This document shows, in pieces, positions 1 to 8,748 of a stretch of 49,978 nt of DNA. Under the pieces are notes generated by a model. It saw only the letters and a list, made by a program, of their open reading frames with translations, was not told the DNA's origin and ran no database searches. The position numbers and the translations under genes were made by a program. Numbering within the stretch: position 1 is the first letter of the stretch; every line of letters begins with the position of its first letter. Origin of the DNA: Phycisphaerae bacterium (GTDB lineage: Bacteria > Planctomycetota > Phycisphaerae > SM23-33); assembly GCA_016782885.1 (NCBI GenBank), contig JADHXQ010000022.1:1-49978 (forward strand), in the 5' to 3' direction.

Positions 1-146
1 ATATCCAATAAGTGAAAAAAAGACGCTTGCCTGTTCGGTCTCTGTACGGTATACTTACTTAGAGCCCATGGGCGCCGGCGTAGGATTTCAGTATCAGATG
101 AAATATGAACAATCTGGATAAAATCCTGGATGAGTATCATGACGAC

Positions 147-181
147 TGGCAACTGGCAGTTGGCAACTGGCAACTGGCGAC
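147..181. repeat. Heptamer tandem repeat, TGGCAAC type
   Basis: Five consecutive 7-base units: TGGCAAC, TGGCAGT, TGGCAAC, TGGCAAC, TGGCGAC. The same unit family recurs at 15306-15340 and 46250-46270, always between genes. Related pieces lie at 920-974. Function unknown. Confidence 0.7.
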
Positions 182-393
182 GACCAAACGGCAAAACCAA
201 AACCGCACATCAACACCAAATCGTCCGACACGCGCCATTAGGTTTTCGACGTTCGCCGTTGTCGTTGAGCCAATTGCCAATTGGGCGGGTTGCTCAAATC
301 AATCCCCGACTGCTTTTGCCTTTTGTTGGTTCCGATTCGTTCCAGGAACGAGATGAACAAGGGTTTGCAAGGGATTCTTGGTCGTGACCCATA

Positions 394-501
394 GAGCCTG
401 AAAGGCTCAGATTCGACAGCCCAGGGCAAAGCGAACTGTCGTCAGACAGGAAGCGCCGCCCTGGGTCCTGACGCATATCATGAATAAAGCCCTGAAAGGG
501 C
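394..501. repeat. Structured intergenic element with nested hairpins
   Basis: Three stems share one design. GAGCCT-gaa-AGGCTC lies at 394-408 and GCCCT-gaa-AGGGC at 489-501. Between them CCCAGGGC (420-427) pairs with GCCCTGGG (458-465) around an inner CTGTC/GACAG hairpin (436-449). The order CCTGAAAGG, CCCAGGGC, GCCCTGGG, CCTGAAAGG looks like a folded repetitive element, not chance. There is no coding frame across it. Whether it is mobile or transcribed cannot be told from one copy. Confidence 0.5.
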
Positions 502-1649
502 GCAACATTCGGATCACAAGGATCACGGACTGGCAGATACGCCAGGCAATTGATGCTGTGACCATCTACAAACACCAGTTCCGCAAGGACGTAGACCGCG
601 TCAGGTTTTAACGACGAACGCGGGGCGATGCCCCGCCGTTAAACGGTGCGCAATACACTTGGGGGTATTGCGATCTTGTTCTGCGTTCCCGCATGTAACT
701 TTTTTTATCTTTCCCCCCGGCCGTAACTGATGCTCTCCAAATCAATAACGTTTCAAAGGGAGTAAATTGGGGCAAGCGTCTTCCCGCTTCGCTCTCCGAG
801 CTACGCAGGACAGGTCGCTTTCAGCTTCTTCGTCTCAAGAAAAAGTTGCAAATGCAGCATTTTGTCCTTGCAAAAGGTTTCAAATATGTTATAATAGTAG
901 TAGAGATGCAAGAACGGCGTGGCAACTGGCCCTTCGACAAGCTCAGGATCTAACGACAACTGGCAACTTGCCACGCCATTGTCGTCGCCGTAATTATCCG
1001 TGTAATCCGTGCCATCCGTGGCAAATGTCGTTGCCGTCGCCGTTGCCACGCCGTTTTACAATAGAAATAGAAATGCAGAGATGCAAAGGTTGTAGGCAGG
1101 TTCCAGGGTTTAACATTGATTCAGAGACTTAATCCTGGCGCCTGTTCGGTTGTACTATCTGGCGTAGGCCGTACTGTCCGGTCGCTAGGATCTGACAGAT
1201 CTCGTCGGCTACTCTGACCGTCCCGGCCAGGACAACAGTCAACCAGTTATAGCCGATCAAATATTAGTTCTCAGTGATCGGGTAACGGCGGGCTGATGCG
1301 GGACGGCCCGCCTGAAGAGCGGAGCACTGCTTCGCGAAGCAGGACAGCATAGGGAGTTTATAATTGAATACGGGTTTACTTAGGAGGGGCGGGACTGGTG
1401 CGCGCAAATACCGCCGTTCCGCCTGTGTCGAGTTTTCGTTTCCGCATTTGGCGCATTTGAGCGCTCGATGCGAATCGCCCGCTCTCAGCCTGGAGAGGGC
1501 GGAGTAGAACATCGCACGCACCTGAGATTAGATGCGATTGCCCGTGCCGCGGCGGACTTAACCCTTTCACACCACATCGTCTGCCGTGTATACTTACGGG
1601 TGTGCGGCAGGGCATCCGCCGAAATGTCGGTTAGATAAGGAAGTTCTTG

Positions 1650-3509
1650 ATGAACTACATCGGAATCGATCTTGGTACAACATTTTCGGCCGTCGCGCAC
1701 CTCGGCCCGCAAGGGCAACCTATCACCATCCCTAACGCTGAAGGTGAACTGACCACGCCTTCGGTAGTCCTGTTTGAATCGGACGATTCGGCGATTGTGG
1801 GTCGGGAAGCCAGACGTGCGGCTCTTGTCGAACCGGGTAACGTTGCCGAAGACGTCAAGCGATACATGGGCGAGGAGTCGTATCCAAAACTCTTGCGAGG
1901 CAGGAGTATCTCACCGATAAATATCAGTGCGATCATTCTCAAGAAACTCCTCCAGGACACTGAAGCCCGCCTTGGTCCGATCGACGGCGCAGTGCTTACC
2001 GTGCCGGCATATTTTGACGAGAACCGCCGCCAGGCCACCGCGGCCGCTGCGCATTCGGCGGGGCTGAAGCTTATTGGAATTATCAACGAACCGACGGCAG
2101 CGGCGCTGGCTCACGCGTTTCGCTCCTATACGACTCCCGAAGGCGGTGTAGCCGATATCGTCGCCGCGGGCGGTCAACTGCCCGAAATCTCCGTCGTTTA
2201 CGATCTGGGCGGAGGGACGTTCGACGTTACGGTATTGCGGGCCGTTGGACACGATCTTACCGTGCTGGCCACCGCGGGCGACGTGCAACTCGGGGGAAGA
2301 GACTGGGACAGGCGCCTCTTCGACCATCTCGCCGACATGTTCGTCAGAGAGCATGGAGGGGATCCTCGCGATGATGCACTAAGCCGCCAGCAACTGGAAT
2401 CTACCGCCGAGAATGTCAAGAAAGATCTCTCGCGTCGAGACCACACGATGTTCGCTGTAAACCATGCGGGCAAGACGATGCGAGGCGAACTGACTCGGGC
2501 CCAGTTCGAGGAAATGACCGCCGACCTGCTGTTCCGCACCGAAAGCCGCCTCAGCCGCGCCCTGCGAGATGCTGGAATTAACTGGGGAGATGTTGACGAC
2601 GTGCTGGCGGTAGGGGGGTCGACCCGCATGCCGCAAGTGCAGGCGATGCTCGCTCGCGTAACCGGTATGACGGCGGACGCGTCGATTTCTCCCGACGAGG
2701 CCGTTGCGCACGGAGCAGCTATTCATGCCGCGGTCTGCGTGGCCAACAGCGGCCGGACGGAGCTACCGGAAGAAACAGTGTGTGTTGACGAAGCGGAGGA
2801 TATTCTCCCGGCGAAGGATCCCGACCCGGTCCCGCCCGCGGTTTCAGACGAACCTCCGACTGAACTCGAGCGGCTCGCTACAGCCGCCGGCACTCCGCAG
2901 GCTGATCCGCCTGCCGGGCGATCACCTCTGGACGAACTGGCGGAAGCTCTCAGAGGCGGGACGACCAGACGCCCTGCGGACCCGACCCCTGCGAAGCATC
3001 TGGACACAACGTCGATTGATAATGAGCAGCGCGAGGAGTTCCTGACGTGGCTGGGCACCGAACTTGCCGCTTTGATCGGATCGATTAATACCACAAGCGT
3101 CAATGCTCACACGCTTGGCGTCGTGGCTGAAACGCAAAGCGGGCGACTGCTCGTCTCACCGTTGATCTCGCGAAACACTCCACTGCCCGTTCGAGAGACC
3201 AAGTGCTACGCGACGGTCATAGACAACCAGGAACGCGTGACAGTTAAGATCGTCGAAGGCGAGTCGAGTGAGGCCGAAGATTGCCTGCTCGTCGGCACAT
3301 GTATAATCAAATCTCTCCCGCCCGGACTGCCCAAAGGCTCGCCGATCGTTATAACCTTCAACTATGATGCCGGCGGGCGATTGCACGTTCAGGCCGTTCA
3401 CCTGGCTTCGGGGTCATGGGCTGAAACGTTCATTCGACGCGGTGACGGGGTTGATGCCGCCCGCGTGCATATGAACAAAGAGATACTCACCAAGTTCAAG
3501 GTCTCCTGA
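1650..3509 (+). CDS. Hsp70-like (DnaK-family) protein lacking the lid domain
   Basis: A 619-residue Hsp70 relative. The ATPase domain fills about residues 1-375: phosphate-1 loop IGIDLGTTFS at the N-terminus, NEPTAAALAHAF, DLGGGTFDVTVL, and VGGSTRMPQV near its end. A Pro/Glu/Asp-rich stretch of about 95 residues follows where DnaK has a short hydrophobic linker. Residues about 475-600 then match a beta substrate-binding domain (VNAHTLGVVAE, SRNTPLPVRET, GGRLHVQAVH). The chain ends about 20 residues later, so the helical lid of DnaK is missing. I chose ATG 1650 over the TTG one codon upstream because AAGGAAG ends about 7 bases before it. The next gene follows after 40 bases on the same strand and encodes a membrane J-like protein, a natural partner. 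No grpE or dnaJ lies nearby, so this is unlikely to be the housekeeping DnaK. Confidence 0.9.
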   Translation: MNYIGIDLGTTFSAVAHLGPQGQPITIPNAEGELTTPSVVLFESDDSAIVGREARRAALVEPGNVAEDVKRYMGEESYPKLLRGRSISPINISAIILKKLLQDTEARLGPIDGAVLTVPAYFDENRRQATAAAAHSAGLKLIGIINEPTAAALAHAFRSYTTPEGGVADIVAAGGQLPEISVVYDLGGGTFDVTVLRAVGHDLTVLATAGDVQLGGRDWDRRLFDHLADMFVREHGGDPRDDALSRQQLESTAENVKKDLSRRDHTMFAVNHAGKTMRGELTRAQFEEMTADLLFRTESRLSRALRDAGINWGDVDDVLAVGGSTRMPQVQAMLARVTGMTADASISPDEAVAHGAAIHAAVCVANSGRTELPEETVCVDEAEDILPAKDPDPVPPAVSDEPPTELERLATAAGTPQADPPAGRSPLDELAEALRGGTTRRPADPTPAKHLDTTSIDNEQREEFLTWLGTELAALIGSINTTSVNAHTLGVVAETQSGRLLVSPLISRNTPLPVRETKCYATVIDNQERVTVKIVEGESSEAEDCLLVGTCIIKSLPPGLPKGSPIVITFNYDAGGRLHVQAVHLASGSWAETFIRRGDGVDAARVHMNKEILTKFKVS

Positions 3510-3549
3510 AGACTGACATTCTCGAATATGCGGAGACCGAGAGGTCACT

Positions 3550-6180
3550 GTGGTACAGGATCGATACAGCCAGTGGTTGGGCATTGAAGAAGGCGCCAGA
3601 CCGCCCGACCATTACGCCCTGCTGGGGATCGAGCCTTTCTGCAACGACGCGGACGTGATTGACACCGCCGCTCACCAAAGGCTCGATCTGCTCGATCGGT
3701 ATTCGCTGGCCGGATCGCGCGAAAGTCGCGACACCTGCCAGGAAATGATGAATGAAGTGGCCAGGGCGCGCGTTGTCCTGATGAACCCCGACCGCAGGGA
3801 AGAGTACAATCGCCAACTCGGAGGGCAAGTCGCGACCGAACCGGAACTGCCCGATGTGGACCAGGCGGTCCCTTCGCAAGAGGTGCTGGACTTCTACAAA
3901 GAGACCGTCTGGGCACACCTTCGCAAATGGCAGATGGACGTCCACGAAGAACGACTGCTGATCGCCGAGGCCGCCTCGCTGGGTATCAACGCTGAAACCG
4001 CCCTTATCATAGCACGCCGAATAAACAGCCAGGCCGAACATCTCGCCAGAAGCAAACAGATGCGGACGGCATTCGGTGCGATACTCGCCGCCTGCGTTGT
4101 CCTGACCGGTGTGGTGCTGTTTTTCATGTTCCCGCCTTACAGCACCAACAGTCAACCGGAACCGGAGGATATACTAACGGGCGATGTGCGATCCAAACCG
4201 CCCGTCGTCTTCAGACGGCCTGTCCCGCCGCCTGAGCCGACAACGAAAAAAGTCGAAGACATCGAGGTCGCCGGTGTCGATCCGCCCAAACCCGCCGCCC
4301 GGGCGAAAGTTGAGAACCCCGCGATTCCCCAGACCCGGCCGATTGCGATCGACGTTCCCAAACCCAAGCCGGAATCCCAGCCAAAACCTCCGCCGCATAT
4401 CGCCACGACCATCCCCGCCATACCGATACCTACCGCCAGGGACTGGCCATTCGACCCCGCCCAGGCCAAGGCACGCCGGGAAGCGTCCGCCAGGGAGTAT
4501 CGAATCCCTTCCAAGCTGGTGCTGAATCTAAGCACCAGCCAGAACCTCACACTCATTTTGATTCCGCCAGGTGAGTTCCTCATGGGCTCTCCGCCGGGTG
4601 AGAAGTCGCGCGAGAAAGACGAGCAGTTGCATGCAGTCAACATCTCCAGACCGTTTTACATCGGGATCACAGAGGTAACTCAAGCCCAGTGGAAAACTGT
4701 CATGTCCTCTTCTCCCTGGTCGGGCAGAGCCTACGGCCGCATTGGCGCCACGTATCCGGCGAGCCACATCGACTGGGAGGGTGCTGAGGACTTCTGCGGA
4801 TGGGTGTCGCAGAAGACAGGACGCAAAGTCCGCCTGCCGAGCGAAGCCCAGTGGGAATACGCCTGCCGGGCCGGGAGCAATGCGGCGTATTGCTTCGGGG
4901 ACGATACAAGGCAACTCGGCGGGTACGCCTGGTACTTAGATAGCACCAGCGGGTCAAAGGGTCCGCATCCCGTCCTCATGAAGAAGCCTAATGCCTTCGG
5001 TCTCTACGACATGCACGGTAACGTCGCCGAATGGTGCCGCGATCGCTACGACCGGGATTTCTACAAGAAGTCGCCACGAGTCGATCCTGTGAACACAGAC
5101 CCATATGCCGCCGACGAAGGCGTTAACGTTTACCGCGGAGGGAGCTTCCTGTTCTCCAATGCCTGCCGCAGTGCAGAAAGACAGTCGGGCGAAGTTCCTC
5201 CGCAAGACAGTCTGATAAAGCATCTGGGCTTCCGCGTGATCGTCGAGATCGACAATCCGACGGTCGTGGGGACTACAGGAGCGAAGTTCACAAGTGAACC
5301 CGGAGTTGCCAAGGTCTACACGACCTGGCCGTTTGACTCAACCGAGGCCGAACGGCGACAGAAAGCGACCGCCGAGACACTGGGCATAAAACCTGAAGTG
5401 ACGCTGCCCCTGGGAAAAAGCAAGAGCGAGATGACTTTTGCACTTATCCCCGCGGGCGAGTTTGTCATGGGCTCGCCGATAACCGAAAAAGACCGCCGCG
5501 AGGATGAAGTACCGCACAAGGTGCAGATCACCAAACCGTTCTATATATCCACCACCGAAGTGACAGAAGCCCAGTGGCTTGGCGTGACGGGGACGAGCCA
5601 TTCGCTCGGTCAGAGGCGTTTGAACAGACTTCCCGTTCACAAGGTCAAGTGGGGAGATGCCATCGGTTTCTGCAAAACCCTGTCGCAAAAGACGGGCCTG
5701 CATATCCAACTGCCCAGCGAGGCACAGTGGGAATATGCCTGTAGGGCCGGCAGCTCCGATGCGTTCTGCTTTGGGAGCAACAAATCGGGACTCTCCAGCT
5801 ATGCTGCCCATAAACCTCCAGGCGCCCAGGGAGTCTACAACGCGGAGATGAAGGAGGTTGCGAAAAAGGAGGCCAATGCTTTTGGCCTGTACGACATGCA
5901 TGGCAATGCATACGAGCTATGCCGCGACCACTACGACGCAGCCTACTATTCGCAATCGCCAAAGGCCGATCCGGAAAACAAGATTTGGAAAGGTGGACGA
6001 AATGCTCCGGGCGTCATGCGGGGCGGAAGTTGGATGAGCGATCCGAGACTGTGTCGCTCGGCGTCCCGCGCGGTTTTTTACAGGGGAAAACGCTCCAGCG
6101 CCGGCTTGAGGGTCGTCTTCTCCCTGCCTGACAAGACGAAACTGGCTTCTCCAATGTTCAAAGCCTCTCCCAGGCGGTAG
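3550..6180 (+). CDS. Membrane-anchored J-like protein with two SUMF/FGE-like domains
   Basis: An 876-residue protein. Residues about 20-90 resemble a J domain (DHYALLGI, then VARARVVLMNPDRREEYN), but the HPD tripeptide that activates Hsp70 is absent; LLDRYSLAG stands in its place. A transmembrane helix lies at about 174-194, followed by a Pro/Lys-rich spacer (195-300). Two sulfatase-modifying-factor domains follow at about 323-562 and 610-868; both have the GLYDMHGN motif and a GGS(F/W) strand near the end. Each keeps one cysteine after that strand (NACRSA, RLCRSA) and not the cysteine pair of true formylglycine-generating enzymes, so they are probably binding or structural domains. Predicted topology is J-like part in the cytoplasm and SUMF part outside. 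The start is GTG 3550, with GAGG at 3541-3544. It is likely co-transcribed with the Hsp70-like gene 40 bases upstream. The pairing suggests a chaperone-like or signalling unit across the membrane, which is inference. Confidence 0.85.
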   Translation: MVQDRYSQWLGIEEGARPPDHYALLGIEPFCNDADVIDTAAHQRLDLLDRYSLAGSRESRDTCQEMMNEVARARVVLMNPDRREEYNRQLGGQVATEPELPDVDQAVPSQEVLDFYKETVWAHLRKWQMDVHEERLLIAEAASLGINAETALIIARRINSQAEHLARSKQMRTAFGAILAACVVLTGVVLFFMFPPYSTNSQPEPEDILTGDVRSKPPVVFRRPVPPPEPTTKKVEDIEVAGVDPPKPAARAKVENPAIPQTRPIAIDVPKPKPESQPKPPPHIATTIPAIPIPTARDWPFDPAQAKARREASAREYRIPSKLVLNLSTSQNLTLILIPPGEFLMGSPPGEKSREKDEQLHAVNISRPFYIGITEVTQAQWKTVMSSSPWSGRAYGRIGATYPASHIDWEGAEDFCGWVSQKTGRKVRLPSEAQWEYACRAGSNAAYCFGDDTRQLGGYAWYLDSTSGSKGPHPVLMKKPNAFGLYDMHGNVAEWCRDRYDRDFYKKSPRVDPVNTDPYAADEGVNVYRGGSFLFSNACRSAERQSGEVPPQDSLIKHLGFRVIVEIDNPTVVGTTGAKFTSEPGVAKVYTTWPFDSTEAERRQKATAETLGIKPEVTLPLGKSKSEMTFALIPAGEFVMGSPITEKDRREDEVPHKVQITKPFYISTTEVTEAQWLGVTGTSHSLGQRRLNRLPVHKVKWGDAIGFCKTLSQKTGLHIQLPSEAQWEYACRAGSSDAFCFGSNKSGLSSYAAHKPPGAQGVYNAEMKEVAKKEANAFGLYDMHGNAYELCRDHYDAAYYSQSPKADPENKIWKGGRNAPGVMRGGSWMSDPRLCRSASRAVFYRGKRSSAGLRVVFSLPDKTKLASPMFKASPRR

Positions 6181-6196
6181 CAAATGCGCCGGAGAG

Positions 6197-7276
6197 TCAT
6201 CCGCCCATGTCGGCTTGCGTCATGAGTGGATCGCGAACGACCAATCCGGTAATCTCCACCCTCAGCCTGTGAGCGGCGCCTCTGGAGACGTGGACAGTCA
6301 TACCGTCCAGCGTTCTCCATTTCCTGTCGAAACCCTCGGCGCCCGCGCCGCGGTAGGTCTCCGGTGCGCCCAGCAACTCAAGCACTCGCTCGTGTGCGTA
6401 CTGGACGTACATGGAAAGGACAATGGACGTTGCGTTGGAGTTTTTCGGTTGCGACGGTCTGGTGAGTGTGTTCAGAAGGATGTGGTTGTACAGCATTGCT
6501 TCGGGGATATTTGCCGGGACAAATACCGGCGTACGACGACCGCCCGACCTGGCGGGCAGTGCGGCAAGGCGTTGTTCGATTTCCTTTCCCGCCATCCGTA
6601 TCGGCAGCGATTGATTCATCGCCTTGGAGAACCGCAACGATGCACCCGCATACCGCTTGTTGCGCATTTGGCTGATGCCCGAGTCGTCGGGCACGCCGCG
6701 GGTCTCGAAGATAGCGTCTTTCATGATCGATATGCAGCGGTCGACCTCACCGCGGGCCAGCGGCATGACGAGTTCGCTGTCGCCAAGGGCGGCGATGCGG
6801 GCGTCGGCGGGTTTCGCCGCAACGCTCTGGCTGGCGGCTGCAACGAGCGTCAGTTCTTCCGGAACCGCCCTGGACATATCGGCCCCGCCGAACGCTACAC
6901 CGCCGAGGTCAACTTCAATCACGTACCGGTAGCTGGTTTGAACGTACAACAGGCGGTGTGCCACGACGGCGATGAGGCAGGATCTGGCGATTACCGAATC
7001 GTTTGTATCTGTCAGGGCGCTGGCGATGCGCATGTCGGACCCGAACGCCGAACCACTACCGCTGTGCGGTCCGATGTATCCGGCCCCCAGAATCACCCGC
7101 TCCATCCCTTCGGGAAGCCCCGCGGGCAGCTGCCGGGCGAGTTGGATCTGATCGAATTGCTTCCAAGCGGGAGCGCCGCATCCCGCCAGGAGCCCGGTCA
7201 GCACGACGGCGGGCAGACAACATCGAGCTATCAGGCAGATATGCTCGCGAAGTTTGCGTCCGGTTTCAGAAAACAT
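6197..7276 (-). CDS. Putative lipoprotein of unknown function
   Basis: A 359-residue product. An N-terminal stretch of charged residues is followed by a hydrophobic segment ending in LTGLLAGC, a good lipobox with the cysteine near residue 33, so a lipid-anchored envelope protein is likely. The rest has no motif I recognise. It contains a Gly-rich patch (GAGYIGPHSGSGSAFGSD), several VVAHRLLYVQTSYRYVIEVDL-like beta stretches, and a region around AMLYNHILLNTLTRPSQP. It is convergent with the J-like/SUMF gene (16 bases between stops) and divergent from the next gene across 155 bases. The start at 7276 is preceded by an AAAGGA about 15 bases upstream, so a slightly internal start is possible. Confidence 0.7.
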   Translation of the reverse strand: MFSETGRKLREHICLIARCCLPAVVLTGLLAGCGAPAWKQFDQIQLARQLPAGLPEGMERVILGAGYIGPHSGSGSAFGSDMRIASALTDTNDSVIARSCLIAVVAHRLLYVQTSYRYVIEVDLGGVAFGGADMSRAVPEELTLVAAASQSVAAKPADARIAALGDSELVMPLARGEVDRCISIMKDAIFETRGVPDDSGISQMRNKRYAGASLRFSKAMNQSLPIRMAGKEIEQRLAALPARSGGRRTPVFVPANIPEAMLYNHILLNTLTRPSQPKNSNATSIVLSMYVQYAHERVLELLGAPETYRGAGAEGFDRKWRTLDGMTVHVSRGAAHRLRVEITGLVVRDPLMTQADMGG

Positions 7277-7431
7277 TTCCCGGTGCTGTCCTTTCGTTTT
7301 GGTGGCGTTCTGGGGCGATTGTGTGCAAATGAGGGCTACCTGTCAACGTGATGATGTGCGATAATGCGGCGTGAGATTTCCCCCGCCTGGGCTCGTTGGC
7401 GATTTGAGTAAGCGCAAGCAGAGAGTGGAAC

Positions 7432-8748
7432 ATGAATAAAGGCAATATACCTGCCGGTCGCGGGCCGAGGGACGATTGGCATGCTATGATGAAGTCGATG
7501 ACGGGCAATACTCTGTTCCCCTGCGCCGATGGGGTGTCGGCGGGGCTGGGAGTGAAGAGAGAGAAGGGGCGTGCGGTAATCCGCGGCGGCCTGGAGTTGA
7601 AGACGATTTGCACCGCGGTCGGAATGGACCTTGCCGGTATCGTGTTGCTTGTGTGCGGCGGGGCGTCTTGGTTCGGAGCGGGGGCAGTATCGCTGTTGCA
7701 CATCGCGCTGCTCGTCATCGGCATGGGTCTTGTTGGCGGCGGGTTGTTTCTGTTTTTCGTGCGTCGGGGGATCAGCATGTCGCCCGATGGCAGGGAACTG
7801 ATCCTTGCCCGCGGTCTGCGGGACAGGTTCCATCTCGATGCGAAGAATCTCATTCCGCGACTCAGCTTGTCTTCGAACTCCGGCGGTGATGGCGATTCCG
7901 AGGAGGAACCGGAGGTTGATCTCAAACTCTACAACATTAAACTCCGGCAGGCGGTGGTGCTCATCCGGGGCCCTCAGGCCTCCGCCGGCGCTATCTGCGG
8001 AAGTCTCGCCGAGATGCTCGGTACTGACAGCCTGGACAGCACATTCACGGAAGTGAAGCTGGCGGGGATGGGTGACCAGTGGGTGGATGTTGAAGTCCCG
8101 CCGCCCGACAGCGATGTTCAGGATGCGCCTGCCGATGCGCCCCGGGCGGATCGTGTGGGCAAACCGATGCGCGTCGGCGGGGTCATATTCTCGGGCGCCA
8201 GGCTCCACTTTCCAGAGCGTGGGATAGCTATAGTGAAGCTGCCGCTTATCAGACGTCTCGCCTTGCCTCTTGCGATAATCCTCGCGGGCTGGATCGTAGT
8301 TATGCTGCTGATGAGCGTGGCAGGGGGAGCGGCCGGTTTGACCACCGAGATCGCCAGGCTCGTCGGGGAGATAATGTTCGCCGTGATGGGCGTCTGCGTA
8401 GCGATGGTCTTCTGGTATTACGGAGGCCCGATAACGATAGATCGCAAGAAGAAACAAATCTCGGGACCGCGAAGGAGTAAGTGCGGTTTCGCAGGTCAGA
8501 AGATTTCGACTCGTGACGTAACGGCTGTACAAACCTGCCTCATCGCTCCGCGGGAGAGACCGAAGTCGGGAGCCCGAAAGACGGATGGGACCACTTACGA
8601 GCTGAATTTCGTCATGAAGGAGCTGCCTCGCCGCGTGCATCTGATAAGTGATACCAACGGCGACCGCGTGCGAGAATCCGCCAAGGCCCTGGCGAAGTTC
8701 CTGGACGTGTCGCACTGGGACTGCACGAGCGGCGCCGAGGTCGAGTGA
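7432..8748 (+). CDS. Four-helix membrane protein of unknown function
   Basis: A 438-residue protein with two pairs of hydrophobic helices, at about 65-82 and 86-110 and again at about 275-297 and 312-330. Each pair is followed by a soluble segment: one with an acidic loop (SNSGGDGDSEEEPEVD) and a C-terminal one starting ITIDRKKKQISGPR. The repeated layout (two helices, then a short beta stretch such as ISMSPDGRELILARGLR or ITIDRKKKQISGP) suggests an internal duplication of a PH-like membrane module, but this is a guess from pattern. No catalytic motif is visible. Its stop abuts the stop of the convergent hydrolase gene (8748/8749). Confidence 0.7.
   Translation: MNKGNIPAGRGPRDDWHAMMKSMTGNTLFPCADGVSAGLGVKREKGRAVIRGGLELKTICTAVGMDLAGIVLLVCGGASWFGAGAVSLLHIALLVIGMGLVGGGLFLFFVRRGISMSPDGRELILARGLRDRFHLDAKNLIPRLSLSSNSGGDGDSEEEPEVDLKLYNIKLRQAVVLIRGPQASAGAICGSLAEMLGTDSLDSTFTEVKLAGMGDQWVDVEVPPPDSDVQDAPADAPRADRVGKPMRVGGVIFSGARLHFPERGIAIVKLPLIRRLALPLAIILAGWIVVMLLMSVAGGAAGLTTEIARLVGEIMFAVMGVCVAMVFWYYGGPITIDRKKKQISGPRRSKCGFAGQKISTRDVTAVQTCLIAPRERPKSGARKTDGTTYELNFVMKELPRRVHLISDTNGDRVRESAKALAKFLDVSHWDCTSGAEVE

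Larger units (their letters stand above)
1..1649. other. Long non-coding, repeat-rich stretch
   Basis: No open frame here has a convincing start, ribosome site and protein-like composition. What can be seen: five heptamers of TGGCAAY type at 147-181, with looser copies at 920-933 and 961-967; three small hairpins with a long-range pairing between 394 and 501; a 7-bp GC hairpin at 620-636 (loop GAT); a 12-bp inverted repeat at 20-31 and 771-782; and a run of CCGTGTAATCCGTGCCATCC type near 1000-1022. A 43-codon frame on the minus strand (1129-1260, TTG start) reads like protein but has no recognisable match and is not called. The promoter of the Hsp70-like gene should lie in the last 150 bases, but I cannot fix it. 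Confidence 0.6.

Noticed and set aside
147..181. CRISPR-like array
   Set aside because: Units of 7 bases without spacers; a simple tandem repeat. The 21-bp and 37-bp pairs elsewhere also have no spacers and no cas genes are near.
20..782. 12-bp inverted repeat (20-31 and 771-782) as ends of an insertion element
   Set aside because: Short arms, no target duplication and no transposase frame between them.
1129..1260. 43-residue frame on the minus strand starting YLIGYNWLTVVLAG
   Set aside because: It reads like protein but has only a TTG start, no ribosome site and no recognised match, so it stays uncalled.
6215..7351. 378-codon frame on the plus strand
   Set aside because: It is antisense to the lipoprotein at 6197-7276, which has a signal peptide and lipobox. 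The plus-strand translation is rich in Arg, His and Gly and has no motif; a shadow of high-GC coding.
7336..8715. 459-codon frame on the minus strand
   Set aside because: Antisense to the four-helix membrane protein; the composition (many Arg, His, Gln, Pro) is that of a shadow frame.
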